The notes beneath the pieces were generated by a model. That model was not told where the DNA came from, ran no database searches, and worked only from the letters and a program-made list of their open reading frames with translations. 64,000 nucleotides of DNA from Adineta ricciae. Its lineage: Eukaryota; Rotifera; Eurotatoria; Adinetida; Adinetidae. The translations under genes were made by a program, and so were the position numbers. The stretch covers positions 297,377 through 361,376 of the forward strand of contig CAJNOJ010000097.1 in the NCBI GenBank assembly GCA_905250025.1, written 5' to 3'. Positions 46,474-57,929 of the stretch are shown piece by piece (positions within the stretch are counted from its first letter, which is position 1; each line of letters begins with the position of its first letter).

Positions 46474-49016
46474 ATGGAATCCAACAATTGCATCACGAAA
46501 GATTGTTCCACTATCTATCGTTTTCAGTTTGCAAGTATCGCTTTCCTCTGCAGTGTTTATCTTCCATACACATTTCATTCAAGTATATGGTCACTTTATA
46601 CAGAACCGTTCAGCCCAGTTAATTGTTCTTCGATCAATACACCATTTGTATCTGGGTCAACGGCAAATGCACAAACAAAATCGCTTTTGACAGTCTTGAT
46701 AAAAAATTTCAATCAGTCAGAATGTTGTCCGTGTAATGATATTCTTAGTAGCAATTCCAATGATAAACGTTTATTGAGTCTGTGCCAAGAATGGATGACA
46801 AATGTCAATGAACTAAAATCGCGTAAAACAACTATCATTGATGAAGTGAGTGTACAGATATGCGTGATATTATTGAGGAAGCTTTTCAATGATTTCTATA
46901 GTGGCATTTAACGTGCAGTCAAGAGAACCGACGAAGTCTAATAACCGGTTCAATTTCATTTTTGATTGCAGAACTTCTTGGTGTTATACTAATGGGCATC
47001 TTAGCCGATCATTTTGGAAGAAAGCTAATGCTTCTTATGTGCCTCTATATTCCGGTGGTACGGATTTGTTCAAAGAACGTAATCTTTTCTTGCATCTTTT
47101 ATCTGTTTTTCTTTCAAGCTATTTGGTTCATTGGCTGCATTCACAACTACTTATACATTGTTTATTATTCTTCGATGGCCTGTAGGGTTCTTAAATAAGG
47201 TAGATTCAGGTGTGAATTTATCGATAGTTCAAGACTGTATTGCTTCCCAGGGTCTTCTTGCGCTTGTGTACATCATGGTTATTGAATCATGTGAATATAA
47301 ACATCGAGCACAAATTGGTTGTTTACTTCTTGCTTCTATACCTGTATTTGGCATTATCATTGGTGTCACTTATTTTTTCCTGTTGGATTGGCGTCATATG
47401 CAATTACTTGGTATTGTTTTTCAGCAGTATCCATTCTTTTCTCAGATCATTATTTCTATCATAGGTACTTTGATTACTACATTGACTCTTTGTTATCCAT
47501 GGTAGAGAATAATCATTTCTTATGAAGTAGTGTCTACCTACACAGATTTTTTAGGCTAATACCAGAATCTCGTCGATGGTATGTGAATAGTCATCGTGTG
47601 TCACGTGTGAATAAACTCCTACAACTATGTTCGAACAAACAACCATCAACATTAGGATTGAATAAAGTCGGTTCATCAGCACCATCAACAATGGGTTATG
47701 ACAAACCCGTTCTCTCGCAAGATGCTCTTCGTGTTCAGACAGGCTCAATCACTTGTCTATTTCTTGATCGGCAACTTCGCACCATTACTACTTGTCTATG
47801 CATACTCTGGTTCGATCTCTTTGCTTACTAATAAAGATTACATCGTTGTAAATTTTAGGTTTCTTTCCTCGTTCTGTTATCAATGTACATTTTTTCCAAT
47901 AATCTTTCCACATCCAACTATGAATTATGTGCTAATGAATGCAACAGAATTCCTGTCATTTATCATTGCATTTCTTGTCGCTTACAAGTAATCATCGATT
48001 GATGTATGCAAAAAAACAAGAGGAAGAAGATCTGAACTTCTTTGTAGGGTTGGTCGTCGAGCACCAGTAGCTGTACTCATCCTAATAAGTGGCCTCTCAT
48101 CAGTTTCGTTAGCAATTACACTACTTGGAACAGGTAGACCGAAATTAAAACATCGCTTTTGATTAATCATTATACTTCATAGGACACATATGGCTTGAGA
48201 TCACTTTTTCACTCGTCGCTCGTGGTTGTCTTCGAATTTGTTATTGTCTCTTAGTTTTATTCACGTCTGAACTGTATCCAACGTCCATTCGGTGAGCTGA
48301 ATTCTTCTTCACACCTATAAAAGTATGTTATTTTAATTCACAGAGCAACTGGTTTAGCACTTGGCTTATCTAGCGAGATTGCCGCTCGAATTACAGTTCA
48401 TCTACTTCTCTATGTAAGAAATTCGAATAATTCATCTGACTTCGTCATTTATTTTCATTCCTAGTTCGCCGTTGATCGAATACTACTTCTATTTATATCT
48501 GGTGGCATGCTATGTCTTAGTTGCTGTTTAATATTTCCTTTGCCGGAAACCATACTTTATGATTTGCCTGATTCCTTGTCGGATTTACAATCAATGAAAC
48601 GTTCTATAGGTAACGACGATAATGGTGAAATGTCGCCACCTAATTCTCACTATCACATGATCGATGCAAATACATTGGCGTTTCCTCCTCTATCGCAACC
48701 AAATCTTACAAATGCGAATATGAATGCCTTGTCTCCACTAACTCCCAAGACAATCTTAAAATCATCACAAGAAACAAACACAGGCGACACAAGCGTGACG
48801 ATTCATTCTCAACCGGAAATCATACAAATACATTCCAATACATCGTCATTGAATGCCTTGAATAATCCATGTTATTTTGCGACATTGAATAATACAATAG
48901 ATCAGTACGATTTCGGACAACAAATCGATAATCGTTTGATGTTTAGTATTCAAGGTGTACAAAATAATAACAACAATAATAATAGTGAAGAAGAGAGAGA
49001 AGATACCAGATTTTAA
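46474..49016 (+). CDS. SLC22-like organic ion transporter (major facilitator superfamily)
   Basis: About ten short exons. The first encodes TM1 (FQFASIAFLCSVYLPYTFHS) and a large Cys-containing extracellular loop with NCSS and ECCPCNDIL. The next exon (from about 46915) reads EWHLTCSQENRRSLITGSIS, matching the EW.L.C.... motif of SLC22 transporters, then GILADHFGRKLMLL, the MFS signature loop. Later: RWPVGFLN, IPESRRWYV (SLC22 sequence ESxRWL), a long cytoplasmic loop, paired helices through LLLVYAYSGSISLL, and PLPETILYDLPDSL, equivalent to the conserved LPET at the end of TM12. The C-tail is Ser/Asn rich with an Asn run at about 48965-48990 (coded by AAT/AAC repeats). Expected to carry organic cations or anions across the plasma membrane; substrate cannot be read. 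Some exon edges (near 47206 and 47425) are uncertain. Confidence 0.83.
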
Positions 49017-50259
49017 ATAATAGAAGCATGTGTTAATCAATTGAGAATGTTTTTATTATATCATTGTGTGTTTCTTTTTTTGTATTTATTAGTAAAATAT
49101 CAAGTGTGTAGATAAATTACTATGTACTTCTATGAATCATACAGCGAAACGAGAGAAATTTTCAAATATTGACCTGTGACATCTGGAATTTTTCTATCTG
49201 AGTACAATCGATCGATTGTCCGTTGACATAGCATCAATTCGTTGTGATATAGAGAGAAAATTTGATACTAACGAGTATGTCATGCGAAGAAATTATCTTC
49301 GAACTAGGTTAGGACAAGATGCATACACATCAATAGGATATTTTTGTTTCACTGCATTCCATACACATACATCGCTCATAAGCATGAAAAATACATTGAC
49401 TCCTATCAACATTTCAACTTCCCCGTGCTGACGCATCTTAAAACATGAAAGCATTTTTTCTCTGTTCTCCAGCTGAATCACTTATGAACAAAAAATATGA
49501 ATAGATCGAATGTATCTGTATATGTCCAACATCTAGTCTAACGTCAAGCAGTTCAAATTCATCGTTTTCTCTTCCCTCTCTCCGGATAGAGCAAATAAAT
49601 ACTACAGTCGTTTCTCATTCGAGTGTTGTGAAATGAAGGAGTGTATGAAATGAACAAACAGACATACACATACATGTGGCAAGAAGGTTTTCGCAATGAT
49701 TTGGTTTTTGTAAATCACCTCTGCTTTCGAGTTCATTCGTGTTATTGAATATAAACTCGAACTCACGGGTGGATATACAGCCAGATAAACGACATGTCAG
49801 ATGGCTAATCTGAACTATACGAAAACGACTCCATTTATCTACGATACTCAAAATACTGTAACAAGTAGTTCTCGAAAACAAACAAGGTCATGCGGTGACC
49901 TTAGAGTTTCAAGATGAATATTTATTGGTTATATTTGTTTGATTAAGAATTATCGATGCATGCACAATCTTTCTAGAACGGCGACAATCTCTAGAGAATT
50001 CAACGACGACTGATATGAGTTCAAACTATTATGTTGACAAAAATGTTCAATGAGTAAACTTGTTGAAATGATTCTCAAAACGGAATAGAGATATGTTGAA
50101 TAGTATATTCTATGTTCTTTTCTGACAACAACTTCGCATTATTTAATGCACGTGAGATCATTGTTTATGAAAAACGATTACATAAGTAAGAAAGAAACGA
50201 GTTCAATTCAAAGAAGAAAAGGAAGAAGAATGAAATAACTAGATTGTATACATATATTT
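49017..50259. other. Convergent spacer SLC22-like / GPCR
   Basis: 3' flanks of two convergent genes, AT-rich. Several short open stretches (49216-49431, 49615-49881) lack domains. No RNA gene or transposon recognised. Confidence 0.45.
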
Positions 50260-52025
50260 CTACAATTTTCGAAAATCGCATCGTAGTAAACGTGTGTAAG
50301 TCTTTTTAAATTGTCGATTGGCAAGCGCATAACAAAATGGATTAATTGGACTGTTTAAGTAGCAAAGAAAGTAACAAGCATGAAAGAGATATGTATTAAA
50401 CACAATACTTTCACGGCATGTTTTGCAAAACGTTTGAATGATTGTATGAATATGCCACTAAAAGAAGAAAAGGAAATGAATGAGAGACTCATCTTTCATT
50501 TAGCGACAAAACAGAATGATTAGACATGGATATGATACTAAATATGTCATTTGTCTCTCTAGATTCATTCTTAAACACTCTTGACAATAAGTGTGCTTTT
50601 TTATATGAAATGTAAATCTACTCACTGGTGTCCAACAGAGAACAAATGCACCCATAATGACAGTGATAGTACGTAATGCTTTTCTTGCTTTGTTGCTACT
50701 TCCATTTCTACCGCCTGGCTTTTGTTTTGTTGCACTTGATGTAAAACTATTGTTCGGCTTGTTAGGTATGAGTAAGCGATTTTCTTCCGATTTTTTATTT
50801 GTTTCCACTTCAACACGAGTTATGGGAAGAATTGTTGAAACATTGGGAGATACGGCAGCGACCGATGGATGTTCACCACTAGTTTCATTCGATGATGAAC
50901 GATTGATAACGTCAAGTCCGTTTGATAATCTATTTTGATTATCATGTTGATTATGATTGATCAATGAACTTCCAGCATCATCATCGATACTTGTATTACG
51001 TCGTGAGAGTGACGATAGACTTGGCTGTTTCTTTTTCTTTGATCGCGTAGATGATGATAAACAGTGAGTGGTTTGAGTAACTTGATGACTTTTTGACGCG
51101 CTTGTTGCCGCGTCTGTTACGGTCGTCGGCGCACCACCGATCAGATTTGAAAACTTCTTTGCATTAGCATTCGAACGCTTTTCCAATGCACTGGCGACTT
51201 GATAAATAAAAAAGTACAATGTAAACATAACTAGTAGTGTCACCCAAAAATAACCAATAGTTAAACCTATGAAATATCAATTAAATATAAACAGATTCCG
51301 GTGAATTGTAACGTACCTAGATTGAAGTAAGGATTCTTATTCCATTGCACGCTGAAATCAAATAAAAACAATGTCATGATGTTTTTCTATTCTGGTACAA
51401 AACCCTTCGGGAATCTTTGTTCTTACTCGCATTGAAGATCAGCTACACTTAAATTTGGCTTTTTGCTGAATAGTGGATAACCCATAGTCGAAACAAAGAA
51501 TATCAATGCTGGTACGAACCATGTTAGAAGCACCAATAAAATGATACGTTTCTTTGTTCTCCAATTCCGATATTTCGTAGGAATTTTCACTGAACAAAAC
51601 CGATCAACAGTTATTAGAAGCACCGTATAGATAGATGCTAAACATACAGTATAATCTAATGATAACCATATATCGCATAGAAATGAACCGAGCACCCATC
51701 GATTTTTATAGATAGCTAACGTTAAAAAAGGCATTGAAACACAACCAATGAGAAAATCACTAATCGCTAATGACAGTATGAAGTAATTTGTTGGTTGACG
51801 AATTTGACGATCAACGAAAAATGAAACAAGTACGAGAATGTTTCCGAAAATAGTCAACAACGAAGAAAACGTGCCGATGATCGCAATGGCAACATTGACT
51901 TGTTGAGGATACGGATGTGATGATGAAATAAATATAGTCGACGACGAATCTTGTAAATCATCGTTCGATAGATTATAAAATATGAACGATTCGTTAAAAA
52001 ATAGTAGCGGAAGTTGTTCTACCAT
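50260..52025 (-). CDS. Aminergic-type GPCR (muscarinic/histamine-receptor-like)
   Basis: Class A seven-transmembrane receptor in four exons. Exon 1 (52025 to about 51428): short N-terminus with possible glycosylation sites, TM1 [12 protein letters not shown]2 [17 protein letters not shown]3 [20 protein letters not shown] with the ligand-anchoring Asp, DRFCSVK (DRY variant DRF), TM4, and an extracellular-loop Cys at DLQCE. Small exon 2 gives NKNPYFNL, exon 3 TM5 ([19 protein letters not shown]) and a long Ser-rich third cytoplasmic loop, ending at [19 protein letters not shown] (TM6, CWxP). Exon 4: [14 protein letters not shown], then [13 protein letters not shown] (NPxxY). The D3.32, CWTP and CNSxxNPxxY-type motifs fit muscarinic acetylcholine or histamine H3-like receptors; exact ligand is not decided. 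The protein would signal at the plasma membrane through G proteins. Confidence 0.88.
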
Positions 52026-53060
52026 ACATGTAATAGTGGCGAATATTAAACGGACAAAACGAATGATTTATCTAGAGTGAAAGAATTAGGGCTAGACATG
52101 ATTTACTTCATTAATGAATAACGATTTGTCTAAATTACCTGATGGAACACTATGTACTCGTCACTTATGTGAAATCTATCAGACAGTCATAGATATAAAC
52201 CGGCTGACAGCCAGACTGGAGGAAGATGAAGAAAAAGAAAGGAACGGGAGATATGGGATTATTTCTCTTGATTTGAAGACACATATTGATGTATATTGAT
52301 GATATTTATCATTATTACTCTCTTACACTGGTACTAATACAAGATAGGTTTTCTACCCATCCATTTAGTGAGCTTAAGGCAATATGCATATTTCCCTTTC
52401 TCGCTTTCTCCTCTCATTCTTTACTCGGCCTCTAGCAATATTCGATTTCTCAAATTGAAGTCGGTCAATTATTGTTAGATCGGCAAGACGAAGACAAATG
52501 CATTGTTTCTCTTTTTCCTCAACTTATGTGCTTGTAATGATAATCATCTATCAAGAGACAGTTGTCGTAGACTTCGTTACTGTGCGCTTCTCGTGTTCGC
52601 TTTCATCAAACACTATTTTTTTTTATGTTGCTAACAGTCATGAATTTTTTCACAGAAACGCGTGCGTACGACGGAAAAAAGAGAGGGAGAAATCTACTGT
52701 AACGGACGAAACGTTTAGAGCAATAATCTATCTATCGTTTCCTTGTTTTCTTTCTTTTCTGTCTTTGGCTTTATTACTTAGAAAGCAAATTTTATTATTT
52801 GGTTAATGCTACAACTGATTTTTTTCTTTCTTGACAGAACATTCGCACCTACCTCTAGAGATTTGATAAATCTGAAGAATTAGTTTCTGAATAAAAAATG
52901 AACAAACATCAATATTATTCTTGTTAAACACATATCGACAAACGTCTTTACGTAATTTATCATGGAAAATTACAATCGTCGATGGTTGTTATCACTTCGT
53001 CTATCTTAGCTGACTTCTTTCCTTATTTAGTTACTGTTTAAGAAGAAAATGCGGCACTGA

Positions 53061-53078
53061 CTCTCTCTCTCTCTCTCT
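53061..53078 (+). repeat. (CT)9 microsatellite
   Basis: Pure CT dinucleotide run in intergenic sequence. Confidence 0.9.
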
Positions 53079-53766
53079 TGTAGCGACAGTTATTACCTTC
53101 TTGTGTCGTCACTTAGCCTAAAGGCGGTGAAAAGTAAACGAGCTGGTGTGCAGAAGACTTCGATGATGATAAATGAGCGTGTGTTGTAAGATGTAGATGA
53201 TGGTTTCGACGCTTCCTGAATGAACTGAAATAGGATGTTTATGGTTGTCGAACACAAACATACGAAGCGGAACAATTGAATAATGAGAAACGACAAAAGA
53301 ATTCGCACACATTCCGCATAGATAGACATGGTATATCTATGTATTCATTTAAAAGAATCCGAACAATGGCAAATTGATACAGCTGGTTGTAATAGACGTA
53401 AGCGAACTATCGAATTAATATCTATATGTGGAAAGAGATTCACTAATCAACACTTAGTAATCGAGTAAAAACATCAGATTAAAAACGATTCGATCTAGGC
53501 AGATTCGAGAAACTTGTAACGGATAGTGATTCTTGTTTTCGAATTGATTATTGATCGAAGATTTCTTAACTGTTTCTCTCTTGACTTATCGAAAACGACT
53601 CATGTTGATTCCATTGATTTCGAACAACAAAAATAACTACACCATCTAACAATTCTACTGGGAAATTATTCACTCTTTTCTTCATTATCACAATCATCAC
53701 ATAGAAAACGATTTTCTCCAAGTTCTTTCCCTAAAATCATGACAAAAACATATATATACAGCTGAT

Positions 53767-53784
53767 AACAACAACAACAACAAC
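53767..53784 (+). repeat. (CAA)n microsatellite
   Basis: Six-unit CAA/AAC run close to the calumenin-derived remnant that begins about 40 bp later. Confidence 0.85.
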
Positions 53785-53821
53785 CGTTCATCTTCTCATC
53801 ATGATCAACCACTCGACACAT

Positions 53822-54035
53822 TCGAAAGTTGTCTCTTTCGATCTTCGCTTTGTGTCGTTATGCTGTTTACTGTTTTATATCTCACTAATGCACTGTTCGA
53901 GAGCGATCATTCTATCAGTATCTTCGATTGTCTCGGTAACAACCAGCACTCTGCTCGGGATGAAGAAAATCAGTAAATTCACGCTTATTTTAACTTTCAT
54001 CGTCATCTTTGTCGGCTTTGCCAAATCTGCATTAG
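53822..54035 (-). pseudogene. Decayed copy of a calumenin exon
   Basis: Aligns base by base, on the same (minus) strand, with 55545-55790 of the intact calumenin/reticulocalbin gene. Shared stretches include the segment coding for TETIEDIDR (read here as TETIEDTDR), the ELD-type TTCGATCTT, CTCGGGATGA, and the region coding for [10 protein letters not shown]. The copy has lost at least two short pieces, including about 15 bases that encode part of the Ca-binding loop, and has many substitutions; the EF-hand loop residues are destroyed. No start, no splice sites at the ends of the match. This is a local, 1.5 kb distant, partial duplication that is not functional. Confidence 0.75.
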
Positions 54036-55258
54036 AGAAAGAAGACAAACTTGTTAGCAGCATCGTATGTCAAAAATTGATAGCACTTAGCGTACTTAGG
54101 AACGATCTCATGTATATTTGATATGTCGTTAAAGTCCGGACTGGTTCGACAAGATTCACCCTGAGAGCGTTCGCTCGTAGGTGTGACGAAAAAGAAATTG
54201 TTTTGTGTTTTTGCGAGATTAATTGATTGATTGGATGCGATTGCTTCCGACTAGAACAGATGAACACCACAGAAATGTTGATGTTATAACTGATTTTACC
54301 GAATAACACATGGAAAGTGTAATTTCCTCACTCTTGACTTATTATTCTTTTAATCTATTGTGAAAACAAACACGTCATCAATACTCATGTGTTCTATACC
54401 GGTTTCTTATCAAAGTTGGATACCACGGAGATGAATATTTCTTTCGGTCATTAATATATAAGTGTACTGTAAAACACACATGATTAATCAATATTTTTTA
54501 CTACTGACTGAATTTGCTTCTGGTTTCGAGCACCTCGAATATTTTCTTACTATATTTAGCTGAAATGCACTATTAACTACGAAATTCTTCATACACAGGT
54601 TCTCATATCAAGCCACATAGCTTGTGCAATCTGATTCATCTCGCGAGATTCTATCATTTTGATTGTTGTTCAAATCTTCTTTGAATGATGTAATTCACTG
54701 GAGATTAGCCTACTTTCATCACTTACCCCGAACATGCAATTACATTCCTGTCAAGTGATCTGTTCGTTATTGATTCGAAATGTAACGAGGAGAGACAGTT
54801 TTACGACGTACGTATGTTACAGGTATGTTTTATTATCAAAAAGAAATACTCATATGAATGCAATTAACAGTTCTAGTCATCCGTTATATACAAGCAATTT
54901 TACAGCTAGTGAATAAGAGCGTGATTATCATAATCAAGTAGCATCCATTTATTATTTTTCTGATAGGAATCGAAGACTAAATAATTTATCGATAGTACGT
55001 GCGACCATCGATTTGTTTTTGAGATTGTTGTCAGAAGCAAACTCGACATCGAACTTCTGCGTTACGATATACAAAATCGTATGATTTATTGTTCAAGATT
55101 ATCAATCGTATAAAAAAAATCATCACACAGCAAACAAAATTTTCTAATTATTTTCACAAAAGAAAAGGTTAGCAACAGAGATTAAAAGAAGAAACGTGAC
55201 TTAATTAATCAAATAAAATGCACAAATTCGATGATTATTCTCATTGCATGTATCTAGA
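54036..55258. other. Spacer downstream of calumenin
   Basis: AT-rich sequence with no recognised gene. The open stretches at 54070-54309 and 54734-54916 lack domains; the first overlaps the end of the calumenin remnant. Confidence 0.45.
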
Positions 55259-56521
55259 TTAAAGATCATTGTGAATTCTTAATTCAGCACCCCAATCAGT
55301 TGCTTGGCTGCCAACGAACACATCGTGTTTCTCGAGAATTTCTTCTTTACTCAATTGATCATCCTATAAGGGAAAACACCAATGGCATTCTTGATAGAAT
55401 TATCTTCGAATTTACTTGATCTGCATCAGCTTCATGAAAGAGATGTTCGGTTTCAGCTTGAATATTATCATAATCAGTCGGCATTAGCCAGAGTTCAACT
55501 TCCTTTCGGTTCATTTTCCCGTCATGATCAAGATCCCGATATTTTCGAAAGTTTTCCCTTTCGATCTTCACCCAATCGGGTTCAGTTGTATCGTTAGCTT
55601 GTTTACTATCCCATATGTCACTAATGAACTCTTCGAGAGAAATCATTCCATCACCATTCCTATCTATATCTTCGATTGTCTCGGTAATAACGAGATCTTT
55701 CATGCGAGAACTCTGCTCGGGATGAATGAAATCGGCGAATTCACGCTTGTTTAAATTTCCATTACCATCTTCATCGGCTTTTGTAAATCTAAATGGTGGA
55801 AAATTCAACTCAACTAAAATAGTCGGCTTCCTAGCTTTACCGTCTTCGATCTTTCTTTTGCAATCGCAGATATTGATCGGTAACTGTCTTCGGTTCAGGT
55901 ACGTCATCATCTATATCAAACGATCGAAGTTTAATAGAGTTCTGTGTTCTAGTTCAGTCTTACACAAAGCATAATAGGTTGTTTTATCGTATTCATTCCA
56001 CGAGATTTCATTATTTGAGTCATTGTTCATTTGTATCCATTGTTTTTGAACATCATCGCTGATGTAACGTGTTTGAACAGATTTGATCCAGTCTTTTAAT
56101 TCTTGCTTTGTAATTGTACCATTGTGATCCTTGTCAATACGATCAAATAGAGCGCTAAACGAGAAATCAGATGAAATTTTCGTGGAACGGTTTGACCAAA
56201 GAATTGTAGATTACCCAAGACGCTTTTTACTTTCTTCTACAGGTAGTTTATCAAAATTTTTCGCTTCTTCAGTGCCTAAAAATGCTTCATGATCATATTC
56301 AGTGTTATGTTCGACTTTTTTATCATTATTCAGATCAGTAAAATGTTCTTGCTGACTGAGTGGCTACAAAGTAAAATAGAAATGACAAATCCGACAAAAA
56401 ATACGGTACATACCAGATCAAGTACTCGAGCTTTATGATCATTTTGTGTTCCTGTAGGTAGAATACCCGCATAACATGAGATAATCAATAGAAATGAGAT
56501 AAAACACAGAAAAGATGACAT
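55259..56521 (-). CDS. Calumenin/reticulocalbin-type EF-hand protein (CREC family)
   Basis: Secretory-pathway calcium-binding protein. Exon 1 starts at 56521 with a clear signal peptide ([19 protein letters not shown]) directly behind a splice-type AG. Then [21 protein letters not shown] (CREC N-terminus, DHExFLG), first EF hand with [16 protein letters not shown] (about 56140-56090), a second with [13 protein letters not shown], then [11 protein letters not shown] (about 55765), [15 protein letters not shown] (about 55660), [18 protein letters not shown] (about 55520) and a last degenerate loop at [15 protein letters not shown]. The C-terminus is RIHNDL, close to the HDEL/HDEF type ER-retention tails of reticulocalbin and calumenin. 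Length about 310 is typical. It lies 216 bp downstream of FANCE on the same strand. A broken copy of one exon lies at 53822-54035. Confidence 0.9.
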
Positions 56522-56737
56522 CTGAAATAGGATTTTTTTTAGGCAAATATAAAATTTATTTCACGAGGGTAAGAAATAGTCAATTAGTATTGCTCTACGG
56601 ATGCGTCGAATCAGAAAAGACCACATCATAGAGATTTGCTGTTCTGTATATTTCTCTTTCTTTCTTATCTAGTTGAATACCTACTGTATACGAATATAAC
56701 ATTTGAAAAGCTAAGATTAAATCATCTAGAAAAGAAA

Positions 56738-57743
56738 TCAATCAAGTAAATCCAAGAGAATATCACTAAGTATAGTTGTATTTATTGTCACAGCTTGTTT
56801 AAGTATTAAGCGTTGCTCATTAGTTAGAATTTGATCATTTTCTGTACATTTAATTAAAATTTTATGGAGAACTTTAGCAAATGGTAGATTATCTGAGAAA
56901 ATCGTCGCTGAAATCGCCACTTTTTCCGGTAAAAAGTTAAGTAAATCATTGGAGAAATAAAATTCTTTACTATCGAACCATTTACTAATAAGGGATAATT
57001 CATTCATATTGAACGGACATGTACTATTTTGACAGAGATAACAACATAATTTACAACGATCAGACAGATTAGTCAGTTGAGTAAATAAATTCGTAAAAAA
57101 TTGATTGATGGTGTCTGTGGTGAGACTCCGAAGCCATGGAATGAAACAATGGAGAAAGAATGCATCAGACGATTTGTTCATTAGTTCGACTAAGAGAGAA
57201 AAGAAGTCATTGGGTATGTTAAATGATAGATCGATAAGCCATGGGTAGATTAATGTTTGGAAACATTTGACAACTCGAGTCGAATTTGATTCGTGAAGAA
57301 TTGTTGTGAGATTTTCCATTGTACGGTCTAATGAAAAGAAAAATCAAAAGTGAATATGTTGAGATATGTTTACCTTCTTCGATGGGTGAATCATCTGCTA
57401 TTGAAATGATTTCTTCGTCATATTCGAGATTTTCTACAACATCAACATTAACAGCAAAGCGTACTCTATTGGTATCGATGTTTATCAGAGTATTCTTCGT
57501 TGATCGTCGTCGTTTGGACGATGAATTCTCTTCAATCGTCATTCGAACTTGTTTTGGCTTCATTTCTTGTATATAACTATTGATCAGTTCGAAGATTTTC
57601 TTCTCCTCGTTTTTCTCGGAGATGAACTCGAGAAGATTAGATACGCTTGCTGCATCCGAAAAGGATAGATAATCATAATTATCACATGGAGGAAATGCGC
57701 TGAGCCAAAATTGTGCGAGACTTTCTTTCGATATCGTTGCCAT
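56738..57743 (-). CDS. FANCE: Fanconi anaemia protein FANCE-like
   Basis: FANCE bridges the Fanconi core complex to FANCD2 in interstrand-crosslink repair. Two exons: 57743 to about 57373 and about 57328-56738, with a 44 nt intron. Exon 1 gives a Pro/Cys-containing N-terminus, a basic patch SSSKRRRSTKN (possible nuclear signal), and acidic YDEEIISIADDSP. The C-terminal 190 residues are helical repeats. The last 45, PFAKVLHKILIKCTENDQIL then EQRLILKQAVTINTTILSDI, align well with the final helices of vertebrate FANCE (YAKLMLTVMTKY...LGLAMALEPNTTFLRKSL), including the N-T-T-x-L feature. Total about 320 residues, against about 536 in human; the missing part is mainly the poorly conserved N-terminal half. 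It shares a 186 bp 5' region with METAP1D. Confidence 0.75.
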
Positions 57744-57929
57744 CGATTGAATATCAAGGATATCTATCTCTGACCGATTTCATCCAATACGATCATGTGA
57801 TTTACAGTGATATCTATCGAAAATTTGCTAATATCAACCAATCATAGATTGATCGTTAATATTCATGTATGTGTACTCTACTCGGTCTGTCTGATCTTAT
57901 ATAATCACTGAATGAATGGTTGCTGCTAA
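57744..57929. promoter_or_regulatory. Short bidirectional promoter region FANCE / METAP1D
   Basis: Two genes begin on opposite strands only 186 bp apart. The interval has no open frame and must contain the start regions for both. No TATA-like element is decisive, although TATATAATC near 57897 faces the METAP1D start. Confidence 0.6.

Larger units (their letters stand above)
52026..53821. other. Intergenic region with microsatellites
   Basis: 5' flank of the GPCR gene plus spacer. Contains a (CT)9 run at 53061-53078 and a (CAA)n run at about 53767-53784. Open stretches at 52498-52806 and 53093-53329 have no domain. No gene recognised. Confidence 0.45.
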
